Part shown: positions 1-6,634 of the stretch, piece after piece
How positions within the stretch are numbered: the stretch's first letter is position 1
Layout of the letters: each line of letters begins with the position of its first letter
Assembly: GCA_949744025.1 (NCBI GenBank)
Contig: CATJWA010000213.1
Span: forward strand, 1-9,404
Direction of reading: 5' to 3'
DNA from: an uncultured Eubacteriales bacterium
GTDB lineage: Bacteria; Bacillota; Clostridia; Oscillospirales; Oscillospiraceae
Length of the DNA: 9,404 bases
The notes under the pieces: generated by a model
Told to the model about the DNA's origin: nothing
Database searches by the model: none
What the model saw: only the letters and a program-made list of their open reading frames with translations
Position numbers and translations under genes: made by a program

Positions 1-2
1 AC

Positions 3-74
3 CACAGCGCCACTCAGCAGGCGGTTCTTCTCGCCTCCTCAGGCGTGGCAGTTAAGGAGGGCAATGCGTCGTGA
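3..74 (+). CDS. C-terminal end of a sugar-type ABC transporter ATP-binding protein (RbsA/MglA family), cut by the window edge
   Basis: Frame 3 is open from the window edge and ends at TGA 72-74, giving about 23 residues that include ATQQAVLLAS. RbsA/MglA-type ATPases end with a helix carrying an ATQ-x-x-(I/V/L)-(M/L) pattern, followed by a short tail, which fits. The stop overlaps the GTG start of the permease as GTGA, the usual arrangement of translationally coupled ABC genes, and the permease ribosome binding site (54-60) lies inside this frame. In such systems this subunit hydrolyses ATP in the cytoplasm to drive sugar uptake. Only the tail is visible, so no Walker motif can be checked. 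The assignment rests on the short match plus the position next to an RbsC-like permease. Confidence 0.68.
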   Translation, partial: HSATQQAVLLASSGVAVKEGNAS

Positions 75-1081
75 AAAAGAAAAGCTTTCTTTCCAATGCC
101 TGGGGGCAGCGTGCGCTCATATTGGCTGTGCTGATGGTTATTATGCTCATCGGCAACAGAAGCTTCTTCACGCTGGGAAACCTCCGTACCATACTTATGT
201 CCATCGCAATCTATGGCATCATGTCCTGCGGTATGCTTCTTGCGATGCTTACCGGCGGAATAGACCTTGCCATGGGCTCCACGGCGGCGCTGACCAGCGT
301 TGTCTGCCTGTGGTGGTACAACGGCCACGGCATGAACAACGGAGCTTTCTTTGTGGGCCTGCTGCTCGCCGTTGCGGTGGCTGTGTGCGTCGGGACGCTC
401 CACGGAATATGTGACGCTTACCTGAGGCTTCCGTCATTTGTTGTGACGCTGGCAACGAGCAACCTGCTTTACGGGCTTGCATCCGCCGTCCTTAAGGGCT
501 CCTTTATTCACTTTACAAGCACGGAGGGCTTCTTCTACAGGATTGCGAACTCAAAGCTGTTCAACATTCCGATGCCTATCATTATTTTTATAGTGGTGGC
601 AATCATTGTCGGGCTGATTCTCTCGTTTACGGTTTTCGGACGCAGGGTGTACGCTGTCGGCGCCAATAGGGAGGCGGCGGAGGTTGTCGGCATCAACTCA
701 AAATTGTTCCGCGTAGGGTGCTATATCATCTGCTCGCTTACGGCCTGCATCGGCGGCATTGTTCTGACCTCCATGAACTTTATCACATCCGCGACGACCG
801 CTCAGGGCTACGAGAGCATGGTTATGCTGGCCCTCGTTGTCGGCGGCGCTGATGTCATGGGCGGCTACGGCGACATCGGCGGCGCGGTGTTCGGCGCACT
901 GCTTGCCGGACTGGTCAGCAATATGATTGTCATGCTGAATATCGACACGAACTATTCTCAGGCCGTACAGGGCGTCATCATCGTTCTTGCCGTTGCCTTC
1001 AATGTTTACAACAACCGCAAGGCCGCCGGCCTGATTGCCCCACGCACACGCAAGATAAGGAAAGCGGTATCTGAAAAATAA
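71..1081 (+). CDS. ABC transporter permease, ribose/sugar type (RbsC-like, BPD_transp_2 family)
   Basis: Integral membrane channel subunit of a sugar-type importer, 336 residues, normal length for the family. Visible marks: a basic N-terminus followed by a first membrane helix (about 14-28), the family signature TGGIDLAMGS (61-70, usually SGGIDLSVGS), GRRVYAVGANREAA (190-203), and the glycine-rich stretch around 255-285 that precedes the last helices (VVGGADVMGGYGDIGG). About eight to ten hydrophobic segments are visible. Start: GTG at 71, preceded by AAGGAGG (54-60); an in-frame TAA at 53-55 blocks any longer start, and the ATG at 64 is in another frame. It overlaps the preceding ATPase gene by four bases. 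The substrate cannot be read from the permease: family members move ribose, galactose, xylose, autoinducer-2 and nucleosides. The next gene is a glycyl radical enzyme whose substrate this transporter may supply (inference). Confidence 0.93.
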   Translation: MKKKSFLSNAWGQRALILAVLMVIMLIGNRSFFTLGNLRTILMSIAIYGIMSCGMLLAMLTGGIDLAMGSTAALTSVVCLWWYNGHGMNNGAFFVGLLLAVAVAVCVGTLHGICDAYLRLPSFVVTLATSNLLYGLASAVLKGSFIHFTSTEGFFYRIANSKLFNIPMPIIIFIVVAIIVGLILSFTVFGRRVYAVGANREAAEVVGINSKLFRVGCYIICSLTACIGGIVLTSMNFITSATTAQGYESMVMLALVVGGADVMGGYGDIGGAVFGALLAGLVSNMIVMLNIDTNYSQAVQGVIIVLAVAFNVYNNRKAAGLIAPRTRKIRKAVSEK

Positions 1082-1084
1082 TTA

Positions 1085-1122
1085 TGCCAAAATGCGCCCT
1101 GTTGAAAGGGCGCATTTTGGCA
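1085..1122 (+). terminator. 16-bp perfect hairpin between permease and glycyl radical enzyme genes; terminator or attenuator
   Basis: The arms 1085-1100 and 1107-1122 pair perfectly (GC-rich core TGCGCCCT/AGGGCGCA flanked by AAAA and TTTT), with a six-base loop at 1101-1106. It starts three bases after the permease stop. The TTTT is part of the stem and is followed by GGCACTG rather than a longer U-tract, so termination may be partial. The A-tract/T-tract symmetry is typical of Firmicutes bidirectional terminators. No convincing promoter lies between it and the next gene 30 bp downstream. Confidence 0.7.
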
Positions 1123-1151
1123 CTGTAAAAACAGGGAAACGGGTGGTGCAT

Positions 1152-3599
1152 ATGGAAAAAATTAATCAGACAATTCTAAGTGAAATAGACAAAATTCAGC
1201 TCAGCGAGGCAAACAGGGCTTGGCGTGCGGCTATGAAAAGTGCGCCGTGGTGCCTCCATGCCGACCGGGAGAGGTGGACCGTGGCCTCATGGGAGGAAAC
1301 GGAAGGGCTCGACCTGGAGCTGCGGCGCGCGAGGCTCCTGGAAAAGATTCTTGATAATCTCACTATCAGCATCCTGCCCTTTGACCAGATTGTGGGCCGT
1401 GTGACCCCGACCGTAATCGGCTGCGTCACCGCCATGGATATCAGCGGCGACTACATTCCGGCAATCTGGAATGACGATGCAGAGGATGTGGACCTGACAA
1501 TGGATGCCAGCGTTGCCCTCGACGGGGAGAGCCTTGAGATTCTGCGCAGGGCCGCCGAGACCTTCGGCGGCAAAACCGCGCCGGAGATGACCGCCGGGGC
1601 GTGGGAGGCGGTTGTCGGAGACTGGGCCAAAAACGCCGAGGCGGCCAAGCTGAAGGACCCCTCTATTGATACGGCAGTTTTCGGACAGGTCACTACCTCT
1701 CTGGACTGGCCGAAAATACTCAGGGTTGGCCTGCGCGGATATATTGACGAGGCAAAGGCGCATATTGAGACCTTCAGGGCCGGTAAAGAGACAAATATTG
1801 ACAAGCTGTATTTCTGGCAGGCTGTTGTCATCGTTCTGGAGGCGGTTATAAGGTTTGCCCACCGCTACGCCGAGCTGGCGAGGAGGATGTCGGAGTCCGA
1901 GGAAAATGAGACGCGCCGCCGCGGGCTACTTGAGATTGCAGAAATTTGCATGTACGTCCCCGAAAACGCACCGCGCACCTTCCACGAGGCGCTTCAATGC
2001 ATGGCAATCTGCGGCGCGGCAAAGTGCCTTGAGCACCCGATGCACTGCAATCCGCACTGGGGACGTGCAGACCAGTATCTGTATCCCTTTTTCATTCGGG
2101 ATGTCAATTCAGGCACCATAACGCTTGAGCGCGCGGCCGAGCTCATGGCGGACCTTATCGGACGCTGGGGCACTCAGTGCATGGTACAGCCCGCAAGCCA
2201 GAAGCTCTCGCACCAGATTAACTTCGGCATCAACAATATCATGGTCGGCGGCGTTGACCGCGAGGGACGCGACGCCTGCAACGAGCTGAGCTATCTCATT
2301 CTCCACGTCGTGGGCCTGCTGTCCATATCGTCTCCCACGGTCAGCCTGAAGTGGAGCAGAAAAACTCCCGCTTGGCTCATGCGCAAGGCAATCAAAACAA
2401 ACCTTGAAACCCGAGGCGGCATCCCTCTGTTTGAAAATGACGACGCGGTAATTGCGCACTATGTGCGCGACGGTATCCCGTATGAGGAGGCTGTGGAGTG
2501 GTGCGGCCTGGGCTGCGTGTACCCCTGCCTGCCGACCCGCGCCGAACACACGGGAGCCCACGGCCTCGGGGCCTTCAACGTGGCCGGCCTTGTGAATCTG
2601 GCGCTTCACAACGGCGTGGATATAAACGGCAACCAGACCGGTCTGCAAACCGGCGACCCACGCGATTTCAGAACATTTGACGAGTTATACGACGCTTTTC
2701 TGCGCCAGCACAGGTTTTTCAGCCACCGCATATTCAGGCTGGGCGCCATGGCGCGCGACCTTGAGGCAAATTATGTTCGACTGCCTCTTATTTCGGTTTT
2801 GGGACTGCCCGCGGCAATGGAGCTGGGGCGGGATAATCTGATGCCGCACCCTGATTATTCGCTCCAGGGCATAGGCGACCGCGCCATAGTTGATGCCGGC
2901 GACTGCCTGTTTGCCATCAAGTACCTTGTGTACGACAAAAAGAAGCTGAGCATGGGAGAGCTCATGGATGCGCTGGACTCCAATTTCGCGGGTGAACGCG
3001 GCGAGGAGATACGCCAGCTCTGCCTGCACGCGCCAAAGTTCGGCAACGACGACAGCGAGGTTGACGAGATGGTCAGGCGCGTGAGCGACGACTCCGGCGC
3101 AATCATACACAGCTATGACAACTCGCCCTTCCGGCCCATAATGATTGCGCGCGAGGGCCTTGCCTGGCACTACTACGGAGGTCTCGGCCTTGGCGCGACG
3201 CCCAACGGGAGAAGGGCGCTGGAGCCTCTGTGCGACGGCTCAGCGTCTCCCATGCGCGGCGCTGACAAGAACGGTCCCACCGCGGTGCTTCGCTCGGTAA
3301 TCAACGTAGGGTTTAAGGACTCCTATGCCAGTGTCCTCAACCAGAAAATTAACGCATCGGTTGTCAGCAGCAGCGACGGCATAGACCGCCTTGTGGAATA
3401 TACAAACGCGTTTATGTCGGCGGGAGGCACTCATATTCAGTACAATATAGTTGACTCCGGCGAGCTGAAGGACGCGAAGGAAAAGCCGGCGGAGCATACA
3501 GACCTTATCGTGCGCATAGGCGGCTACTCTGCGTACTTTGTTCAGCTTTCCTCTGAAATACAGGATGACGTGATATTCCGCAGCGAGTTCTGCGTATAA
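1152..3599 (+). CDS. Glycyl radical enzyme of the pyruvate formate-lyase superfamily, substrate unknown
   Basis: Oxygen-sensitive enzyme that stores a backbone radical on glycine and passes it to a Cys. 815 residues from ATG 1152, within the family's range (about 750-900). Seen: N-terminal RRARLLEKILDNL (about 58-70) and FDQIVGR, the long PFL-like domain, the substrate-loop segment GRADQYLYPFF, the active-site loop with Cys455 in CGLGCVYPC (451-459), and the C-terminal radical motif RIGGYSAYF with Gly791 (codon 3522-3524). Start choice: an in-frame ATG at 1092 lies inside the hairpin stem, whereas 1152 is preceded by GGGTGGTG and begins a family-like N-terminus. Odd: GCVE, seen in choline, glycerol, propanediol, hydroxyproline and isethionate enzymes, reads GCVY here, so the usual Glu base is absent. 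It also lacks the Cys-Cys pair of true PFL. No activating radical-SAM enzyme is nearby. It could be a C-C bond former/breaker (X-succinate synthase or decarboxylase side of the family) or a new class; I do not assign a reaction. Confidence 0.9.
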   Translation: MEKINQTILSEIDKIQLSEANRAWRAAMKSAPWCLHADRERWTVASWEETEGLDLELRRARLLEKILDNLTISILPFDQIVGRVTPTVIGCVTAMDISGDYIPAIWNDDAEDVDLTMDASVALDGESLEILRRAAETFGGKTAPEMTAGAWEAVVGDWAKNAEAAKLKDPSIDTAVFGQVTTSLDWPKILRVGLRGYIDEAKAHIETFRAGKETNIDKLYFWQAVVIVLEAVIRFAHRYAELARRMSESEENETRRRGLLEIAEICMYVPENAPRTFHEALQCMAICGAAKCLEHPMHCNPHWGRADQYLYPFFIRDVNSGTITLERAAELMADLIGRWGTQCMVQPASQKLSHQINFGINNIMVGGVDREGRDACNELSYLILHVVGLLSISSPTVSLKWSRKTPAWLMRKAIKTNLETRGGIPLFENDDAVIAHYVRDGIPYEEAVEWCGLGCVYPCLPTRAEHTGAHGLGAFNVAGLVNLALHNGVDINGNQTGLQTGDPRDFRTFDELYDAFLRQHRFFSHRIFRLGAMARDLEANYVRLPLISVLGLPAAMELGRDNLMPHPDYSLQGIGDRAIVDAGDCLFAIKYLVYDKKKLSMGELMDALDSNFAGERGEEIRQLCLHAPKFGNDDSEVDEMVRRVSDDSGAIIHSYDNSPFRPIMIAREGLAWHYYGGLGLGATPNGRRALEPLCDGSASPMRGADKNGPTAVLRSVINVGFKDSYASVLNQKINASVVSSSDGIDRLVEYTNAFMSAGGTHIQYNIVDSGELKDAKEKPAEHTDLIVRIGGYSAYFVQLSSEIQDDVIFRSEFCV

Positions 3600-3836
3600 G
3601 CCGGGGAAGGCCGGAGGCGCGAGGGTCCGAAGTATGGCGGAACGGGAGACAGGAGTAATAACGAAAAATCTCGCGTTGTCCGTATCCAAACAGGAAAAGC
3701 GGATTCTTTTCCTGTTTGGATACGAATACTTCCGTGCGGAAATGGCGCGCAGCATACCGGAGCGTAATCCACCTCGCCTCATGCGGAGGACATTCCGAGC
3801 AAATCATTGAAGTCAGGGCGTTTTTCATTTTTCATA
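3600..3836. other. Gene-free stretch between the glycyl radical enzyme and the next promoter
   Basis: No convincing coding region is visible on either strand. Open frames on the - strand (for example 3505-3828) run across the inverted repeat and into the enzyme gene, lack family-like sequence, and are better explained as chance. The stretch holds the 19-bp inverted repeat (3681-3724), a smaller inverted pair (CGCGAG 3618-3623 with CTCGCG 3670-3675) and a T-rich run just before the promoter (3820-3833). It probably serves as the 3' untranslated region of the enzyme transcript or is a repeat element. Confidence 0.5.
3681..3724. repeat. Perfect 19-bp inverted repeat with 6-base loop (terminator-like hairpin or dispersed palindromic element)
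   Basis: The arms 3681-3699 and 3706-3724 are exact reverse complements, centred on CGGATT (3700-3705). The stem is only moderately GC-rich and ends in GGATACG, with no T-tract after it in either direction, so it is not a classical rho-independent terminator. It lies about 80 bp after the enzyme stop. It could stabilise or end the upstream mRNA, or be one copy of a small dispersed palindrome. No second copy is present in this window. Confidence 0.75.
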
Positions 3837-3866
3837 TTGACAGAGGTGCCGTGTGTCCATTATAAT
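3837..3866 (+). promoter_or_regulatory. Near-perfect sigma-A promoter for the CNNM-family gene
   Basis: TTGACA at 3837-3842 and TATAAT at 3861-3866 are both exact consensus, separated by 18 bp. Transcription should start near 3873, giving a leader of about 190 nt before the gene at 4063. A consensus promoter suggests strong basal transcription, so control would more likely act in the leader or through a repressor. Confidence 0.85.
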
Positions 3867-3893
3867 GTGCGCATTACAGAAAAAATAGGAGGG

Positions 3894-3974
3894 ATGATAG
3901 GCCGCATGGACAGTGACGGGGATGGTATAAGCTTTGCATACCGTTTGTTGTGTTTAGCATATCTGCGCTGTTAG
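3894..3974 (+). CDS. Possible 26-residue leader peptide in the CNNM-gene 5' untranslated region
   Basis: An ATG at 3894 opens a frame of 26 codons to TAG 3972-3974. AGGAGGG (3887-3893) directly touches this ATG, which is too close; the in-frame ATG at 3906 is 13 bases from AGGAGG, slightly too far, and would give 22 residues. The peptide reads MIGRMDSDGDGI and then a hydrophobic tail ending in Cys. No homologue is recognised. A short hairpin (CTGTTA 3968-3973 with TAACAG 3983-3988) overlaps its stop, so an attenuator-like arrangement is conceivable. The strong Shine-Dalgarno sequence just after a consensus promoter is the main support; it may equally be chance. Confidence 0.3.
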   Translation: MIGRMDSDGDGISFAYRLLCLAYLRC

Positions 3975-4062
3975 CTGCTTGATAACAGAGCGGACGTGCT
4001 ATTTTGCGTTTACGGAATATTTTACAAAAAGCGACACATGACAAAAGGAGCCTATAATTTTT

Positions 4063-5295
4063 ATGCTGAGTAATTTCACATATGTAATTATCATGACGGT
4101 AATGGTTCTCCTGTCCGCCTACTTCTCCGCCACGGAAACCGCATTCTCGTCACTAAACCGCACGAGACTGAAAACTCTGGCGGACAAGGGAAATCAGAGG
4201 GCCGCGCTTGCGTGCAGACTCTCGGAGCGGTATGACAAGCTTATTTCCACCATACTTATAGGCAACAACATCGTAAACATCACCATGGCGTCTTTGGGAA
4301 CAATATTGTTTGTCCGTCTGTACGGAGATATAGGAGCAACGGTTTCAACGGTGGTGGTCACCGTAGTTGTTCTTATTTTCGGAGAAATTTCACCAAAAAG
4401 TATTGCCAAGGACTGCCCCGAACGCTTTGCGATGTTTTCCGCGCCGCTCCTGAGTGCACTTATTTGGCTGCTGACCCCGTTGAATTTTGTGTTTTCCCGC
4501 TGGAAGGAGCTGCTTTCGCGTATCCTGAAGTCAAAGTCTGACACCAAGATGTCGCAGGAGGAGCTGCTGATGCTGGTGACAGAGGTGCAGCAGGACGGAA
4601 GCATTGATAAGGACGAAGGGGAGCTGCTCCGCAACGCCATCGAATTTGCGGAGCAAAAGGCAGGGGATATATTGACTCATCGCATGGATTTGGCGGCCGT
4701 GCCTGCTGACGCATCCAAAAGCGAGCTGGCCCAGATGTTTTCACAGTCGAAATTTTCTCGCATTCTTGTGTATGAAAACAATATAGACAACGTTGTGGGA
4801 GTGATTCACCAGAAGGACTTTTATACCGGCTCCGGTATTACCGAGCGGGAAATAAGGGAAATTGTCGCTCCGGTTGCCTATGTTATGCAGGGTGAGAAGA
4901 TAAGCGCTCTGATGCGCCGGCTTCAGAAGGGGAAAACCCATGTTGCGGTTGTCCTCGACGAATACGGGGGGACCTGCGGAATAGTTACCATGGAGGATAT
5001 TTTAGAGGAGCTGGTAGGTGAAATCTGGGATGAGCACGACGAGGTCAGTGAAATGTTTCGCAGAACCGGAGAGGGTACATACAGTGTAAACGGCTCCGCA
5101 GCCCTCGACGATGTGCGCGGCTTTTTTGGGGTGAAAATCAATTCGAAGATGCTCTCGCTCAGCGGCTGGGTCATGCAGCAGCTCGGGAAACCGCCCGAGA
5201 AGGGAGACAGCTTTGATTATGAGAAGCTGCTGGTGACGGTTAAAGCAGTTGAGCGTCATAAGGCCTCGGAGCTGGAGATTAAGATAAAACAGTAA
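4063..5295 (+). CDS. CNNM/CorC-family membrane protein with CBS pair (probable Mg2+/divalent cation exporter; 'hemolysin' family)
   Basis: 410 residues, typical length. Order: N-terminal CNNM (DUF21) membrane domain of about 1-150 with four hydrophobic segments near 5-28, 62-88, 90-108 and 122-145, including SATETAFSSLNRTRL (22-36), ILIGNNIVNI (64-73) and FGEISPKSIAKD (106-117). Two CBS domains follow at about 200-320, with the conserved VVLDEYGGTCGIVTMEDILEE-type segment spanning 297-316. A CorC_HlyC C-terminal domain lies at about 335-408. Relatives such as bacterial MpfA/CorB/CorC act in Mg2+ export or resistance, with CBS domains binding Mg-ATP; the older name hemolysin/TlyC is historical. 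Start ATG 4063 follows AAGGAG (4045-4050), a rather long 12-base spacing. Its own promoter lies at 3837-3866, and no clear terminator separates it from coaBC, so some read-through into coaBC is possible. Substrate direction here is inferred from the family. Confidence 0.92.
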   Translation: MLSNFTYVIIMTVMVLLSAYFSATETAFSSLNRTRLKTLADKGNQRAALACRLSERYDKLISTILIGNNIVNITMASLGTILFVRLYGDIGATVSTVVVTVVVLIFGEISPKSIAKDCPERFAMFSAPLLSALIWLLTPLNFVFSRWKELLSRILKSKSDTKMSQEELLMLVTEVQQDGSIDKDEGELLRNAIEFAEQKAGDILTHRMDLAAVPADASKSELAQMFSQSKFSRILVYENNIDNVVGVIHQKDFYTGSGITEREIREIVAPVAYVMQGEKISALMRRLQKGKTHVAVVLDEYGGTCGIVTMEDILEELVGEIWDEHDEVSEMFRRTGEGTYSVNGSAALDDVRGFFGVKINSKMLSLSGWVMQQLGKPPEKGDSFDYEKLLVTVKAVERHKASELEIKIKQ

Positions 5296-5324
5296 CCCGC
5301 CCCCAGACTGCAAACAAAACGATG

Positions 5325-5353
5325 TTGCCGTTATTGAGGGATTGGAATATAAT
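5325..5353 (+). promoter_or_regulatory. Sigma-A promoter for coaBC
   Basis: TTGCCG (5325-5330) and an exact TATAAT (5348-5353) are separated by 17 bp, with the expected start near 5360. This leaves a short leader of about 35 nt containing the strong GAGGAGGAG ribosome binding site (5382-5390). It lies in the 100-bp gap after the CNNM gene. Confidence 0.7.
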
Positions 5354-5395
5354 ATTCGCGTTGGTTTGATAAAATTTGCCTGAGGAGGAGCCACT

Positions 5396-6592
5396 ATGCT
5401 TCACGATAAAACAATACTTCTCGGCGTCACGGGCGGAATCGCGGCTTACAAGGCAGCTTACCTGGCCTCCGCACTGGTGAAGCTGCGCGCGGGCATCGAG
5501 GTTGTCATGACCGAAAACGCAACAAAATTTATTGCCCCACTGACCTTTGAGCAGCTCACCGGACGCCGCACGATGGTCGATACCTTCGACCGAAATTTCT
5601 CCCACAGCGTCGAACACATCGCCCTGGCCGAGCGCACGGACCTTGTGCTCATTGCGCCAGCGACAGCCAACGTCTGCGCCAAGTTTGCCCACGGTCTGGC
5701 AGACGACATGCTCACCACCACGGCGCGGGCCTGCCGTTGTCCGAAGCTCATCGCGCCGGCCATGAACACAAACATGTATGAAAACCCCGTGACGCAGGAG
5801 AATCTTGAAACACTGAGACGCTTTGGCTGGGAGGTTATCGAGCCGGCCAGCGGACGCCTTGCGTGCGGCTCGGTGGGCCCCGGCAAGCTGCCTGAGCCGG
5901 AGCTGCTGTGTGAGCACATTCTGCGCGCGATTGTGCTGCCTCACGACCTCGTGGGCAAAAAGGTGCTTGTCACCGCCGGCCCGACGCAGGAGTCCATAGA
6001 CCCCGTGCGGTATATTACAAACCACTCCAGCGGCAAAATGGGCTACGCCATAGCCCGCACGGCCATGCTGAGGGGTGCGGAGGTAACTCTTGTCAGCGGC
6101 CCCACGGCGCTCACACCGCCCCAATTTGTGAAGACGGTGCCCGTGCGCTCGGCGTCGGAGATGTTCGACGCGGTGACGCGGCGGAGCGCGGACGCGGATT
6201 TCATCTTCAAGGCCGCCGCCGTGGCGGACTATACTCCCGCGGACTACAGCGGCGACAAGATGAAAAAATCCGACGCGGAGCTGTCGATACCTCTGCGCCG
6301 GACACGGGACATATTAAAATATCTCGGGGAGCACCGCCGCCCGGGACAGGTTATCTGCGGTTTTTCAATGGAGACGCGCGACATGCTGGAAAACAGCCGC
6401 GCCAAGCTCACAAAAAAGAACGTGGACATGATATGCGCCAACAATCTCAAAACCGAAGGCGCGGGCTTCGGCACGGACACGAACGTGATTACCGTGATAA
6501 CCGCCGACACGGTCCGCGAGCTGCCGCTCATGAGCAAGGACGAAGCGGCGGGCGTCATCCTCGACATGGCGCTGGAACTGGCGGCGCGCTGA
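5396..6592 (+). CDS. coaBC: Bifunctional phosphopantothenoylcysteine decarboxylase / phosphopantothenate-cysteine ligase
   Basis: Makes 4'-phosphopantetheine: the C-terminal CoaB half joins 4'-phosphopantothenate to cysteine using CTP, and the N-terminal FMN-dependent CoaC half decarboxylates the product. 398 residues, close to the usual 390-410. CoaC (about 1-185): GVTGGIAAYKA (10-20), catalytic His74 in SVEHIALA, PATAN (88-92), PAMNTNMYENP (121-131) and the mobile-flap Cys157 in RLACGSVGPGKL. CoaB (about 188-398): VLVTAGPTQESIDPVRYITN (190-209) with NHSSGKMGYAIA following, KAAAVADY (272-279), Lys288 in GDKMKKSD, and GFSMET (322-327, commonly GFAAET). Start ATG 5396 has GAGGAGGAG six bases upstream. 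It has its own promoter and a rho-independent terminator. It belongs functionally with the panT-like gene and coaX further right, although they are separate transcripts. Confidence 0.97.
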   Translation: MLHDKTILLGVTGGIAAYKAAYLASALVKLRAGIEVVMTENATKFIAPLTFEQLTGRRTMVDTFDRNFSHSVEHIALAERTDLVLIAPATANVCAKFAHGLADDMLTTTARACRCPKLIAPAMNTNMYENPVTQENLETLRRFGWEVIEPASGRLACGSVGPGKLPEPELLCEHILRAIVLPHDLVGKKVLVTAGPTQESIDPVRYITNHSSGKMGYAIARTAMLRGAEVTLVSGPTALTPPQFVKTVPVRSASEMFDAVTRRSADADFIFKAAAVADYTPADYSGDKMKKSDAELSIPLRRTRDILKYLGEHRRPGQVICGFSMETRDMLENSRAKLTKKNVDMICANNLKTEGAGFGTDTNVITVITADTVRELPLMSKDEAAGVILDMALELAAR

Positions 6593-6600
6593 AACGCCTT

Positions 6601-6634
6601 ACCCGCCGTCTTTTGGGACGGCGGGTCATTTTTT
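6601..6634 (+). terminator. Rho-independent terminator of coaBC
   Basis: A perfect 10-bp GC-rich stem (6601-6610 with 6617-6626) with a six-base loop is followed by CA and six Ts (6629-6634), starting eight bases after the coaBC stop. The - strand membrane-protein gene ends at 6626-6628, touching the right arm, so the two converging transcripts meet here. Read on the - strand the stem is not followed by Ts. Confidence 0.93.

Noticed and set aside
64..414. + strand frame of 116 residues overlapping the start of the permease
   Set aside because: It is out of frame with the clear RbsC-like permease, has a ribosome binding site too close to its ATG, and shows no domain.
1092..1151. Upstream in-frame ATG adding 20 residues to the glycyl radical enzyme
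   Set aside because: It lies in the stem of the 1085-1122 hairpin, has no ribosome binding site, and the added residues look unlike the family N-terminus; ATG 1152 fits better.
2109..2648. Long - strand frames opposite the glycyl radical enzyme (also 1287-1862 and 2685-3170)
   Set aside because: They mirror a high-GC coding gene, have no recognisable motifs, and the opposite strand is a certain gene.
3505..3828. 107-residue - strand frame across the gap after the enzyme gene
   Set aside because: It crosses a perfect inverted repeat and runs into the enzyme gene, with no hydrophobic or domain pattern; possibly a repeat-derived artefact.
3867..4062. Known Mg2+ or Mn2+ riboswitch (M-box or yybP-ykoY) in the leader of the CNNM gene
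   Set aside because: I could not find the conserved core sequences of either class by eye; kept only as an open question in the leader finding.
4038..4073. Short ATG frame of 11 codons overlapping the CNNM gene start
   Set aside because: It has no ribosome binding site and its sequence is simply the gene's own Shine-Dalgarno region; chance.
5279..6124. 281-residue - strand frame opposite coaBC
   Set aside because: It is antisense to a gene with all catalytic motifs, with low-complexity Arg/Gly/His-rich composition typical of shadow frames.
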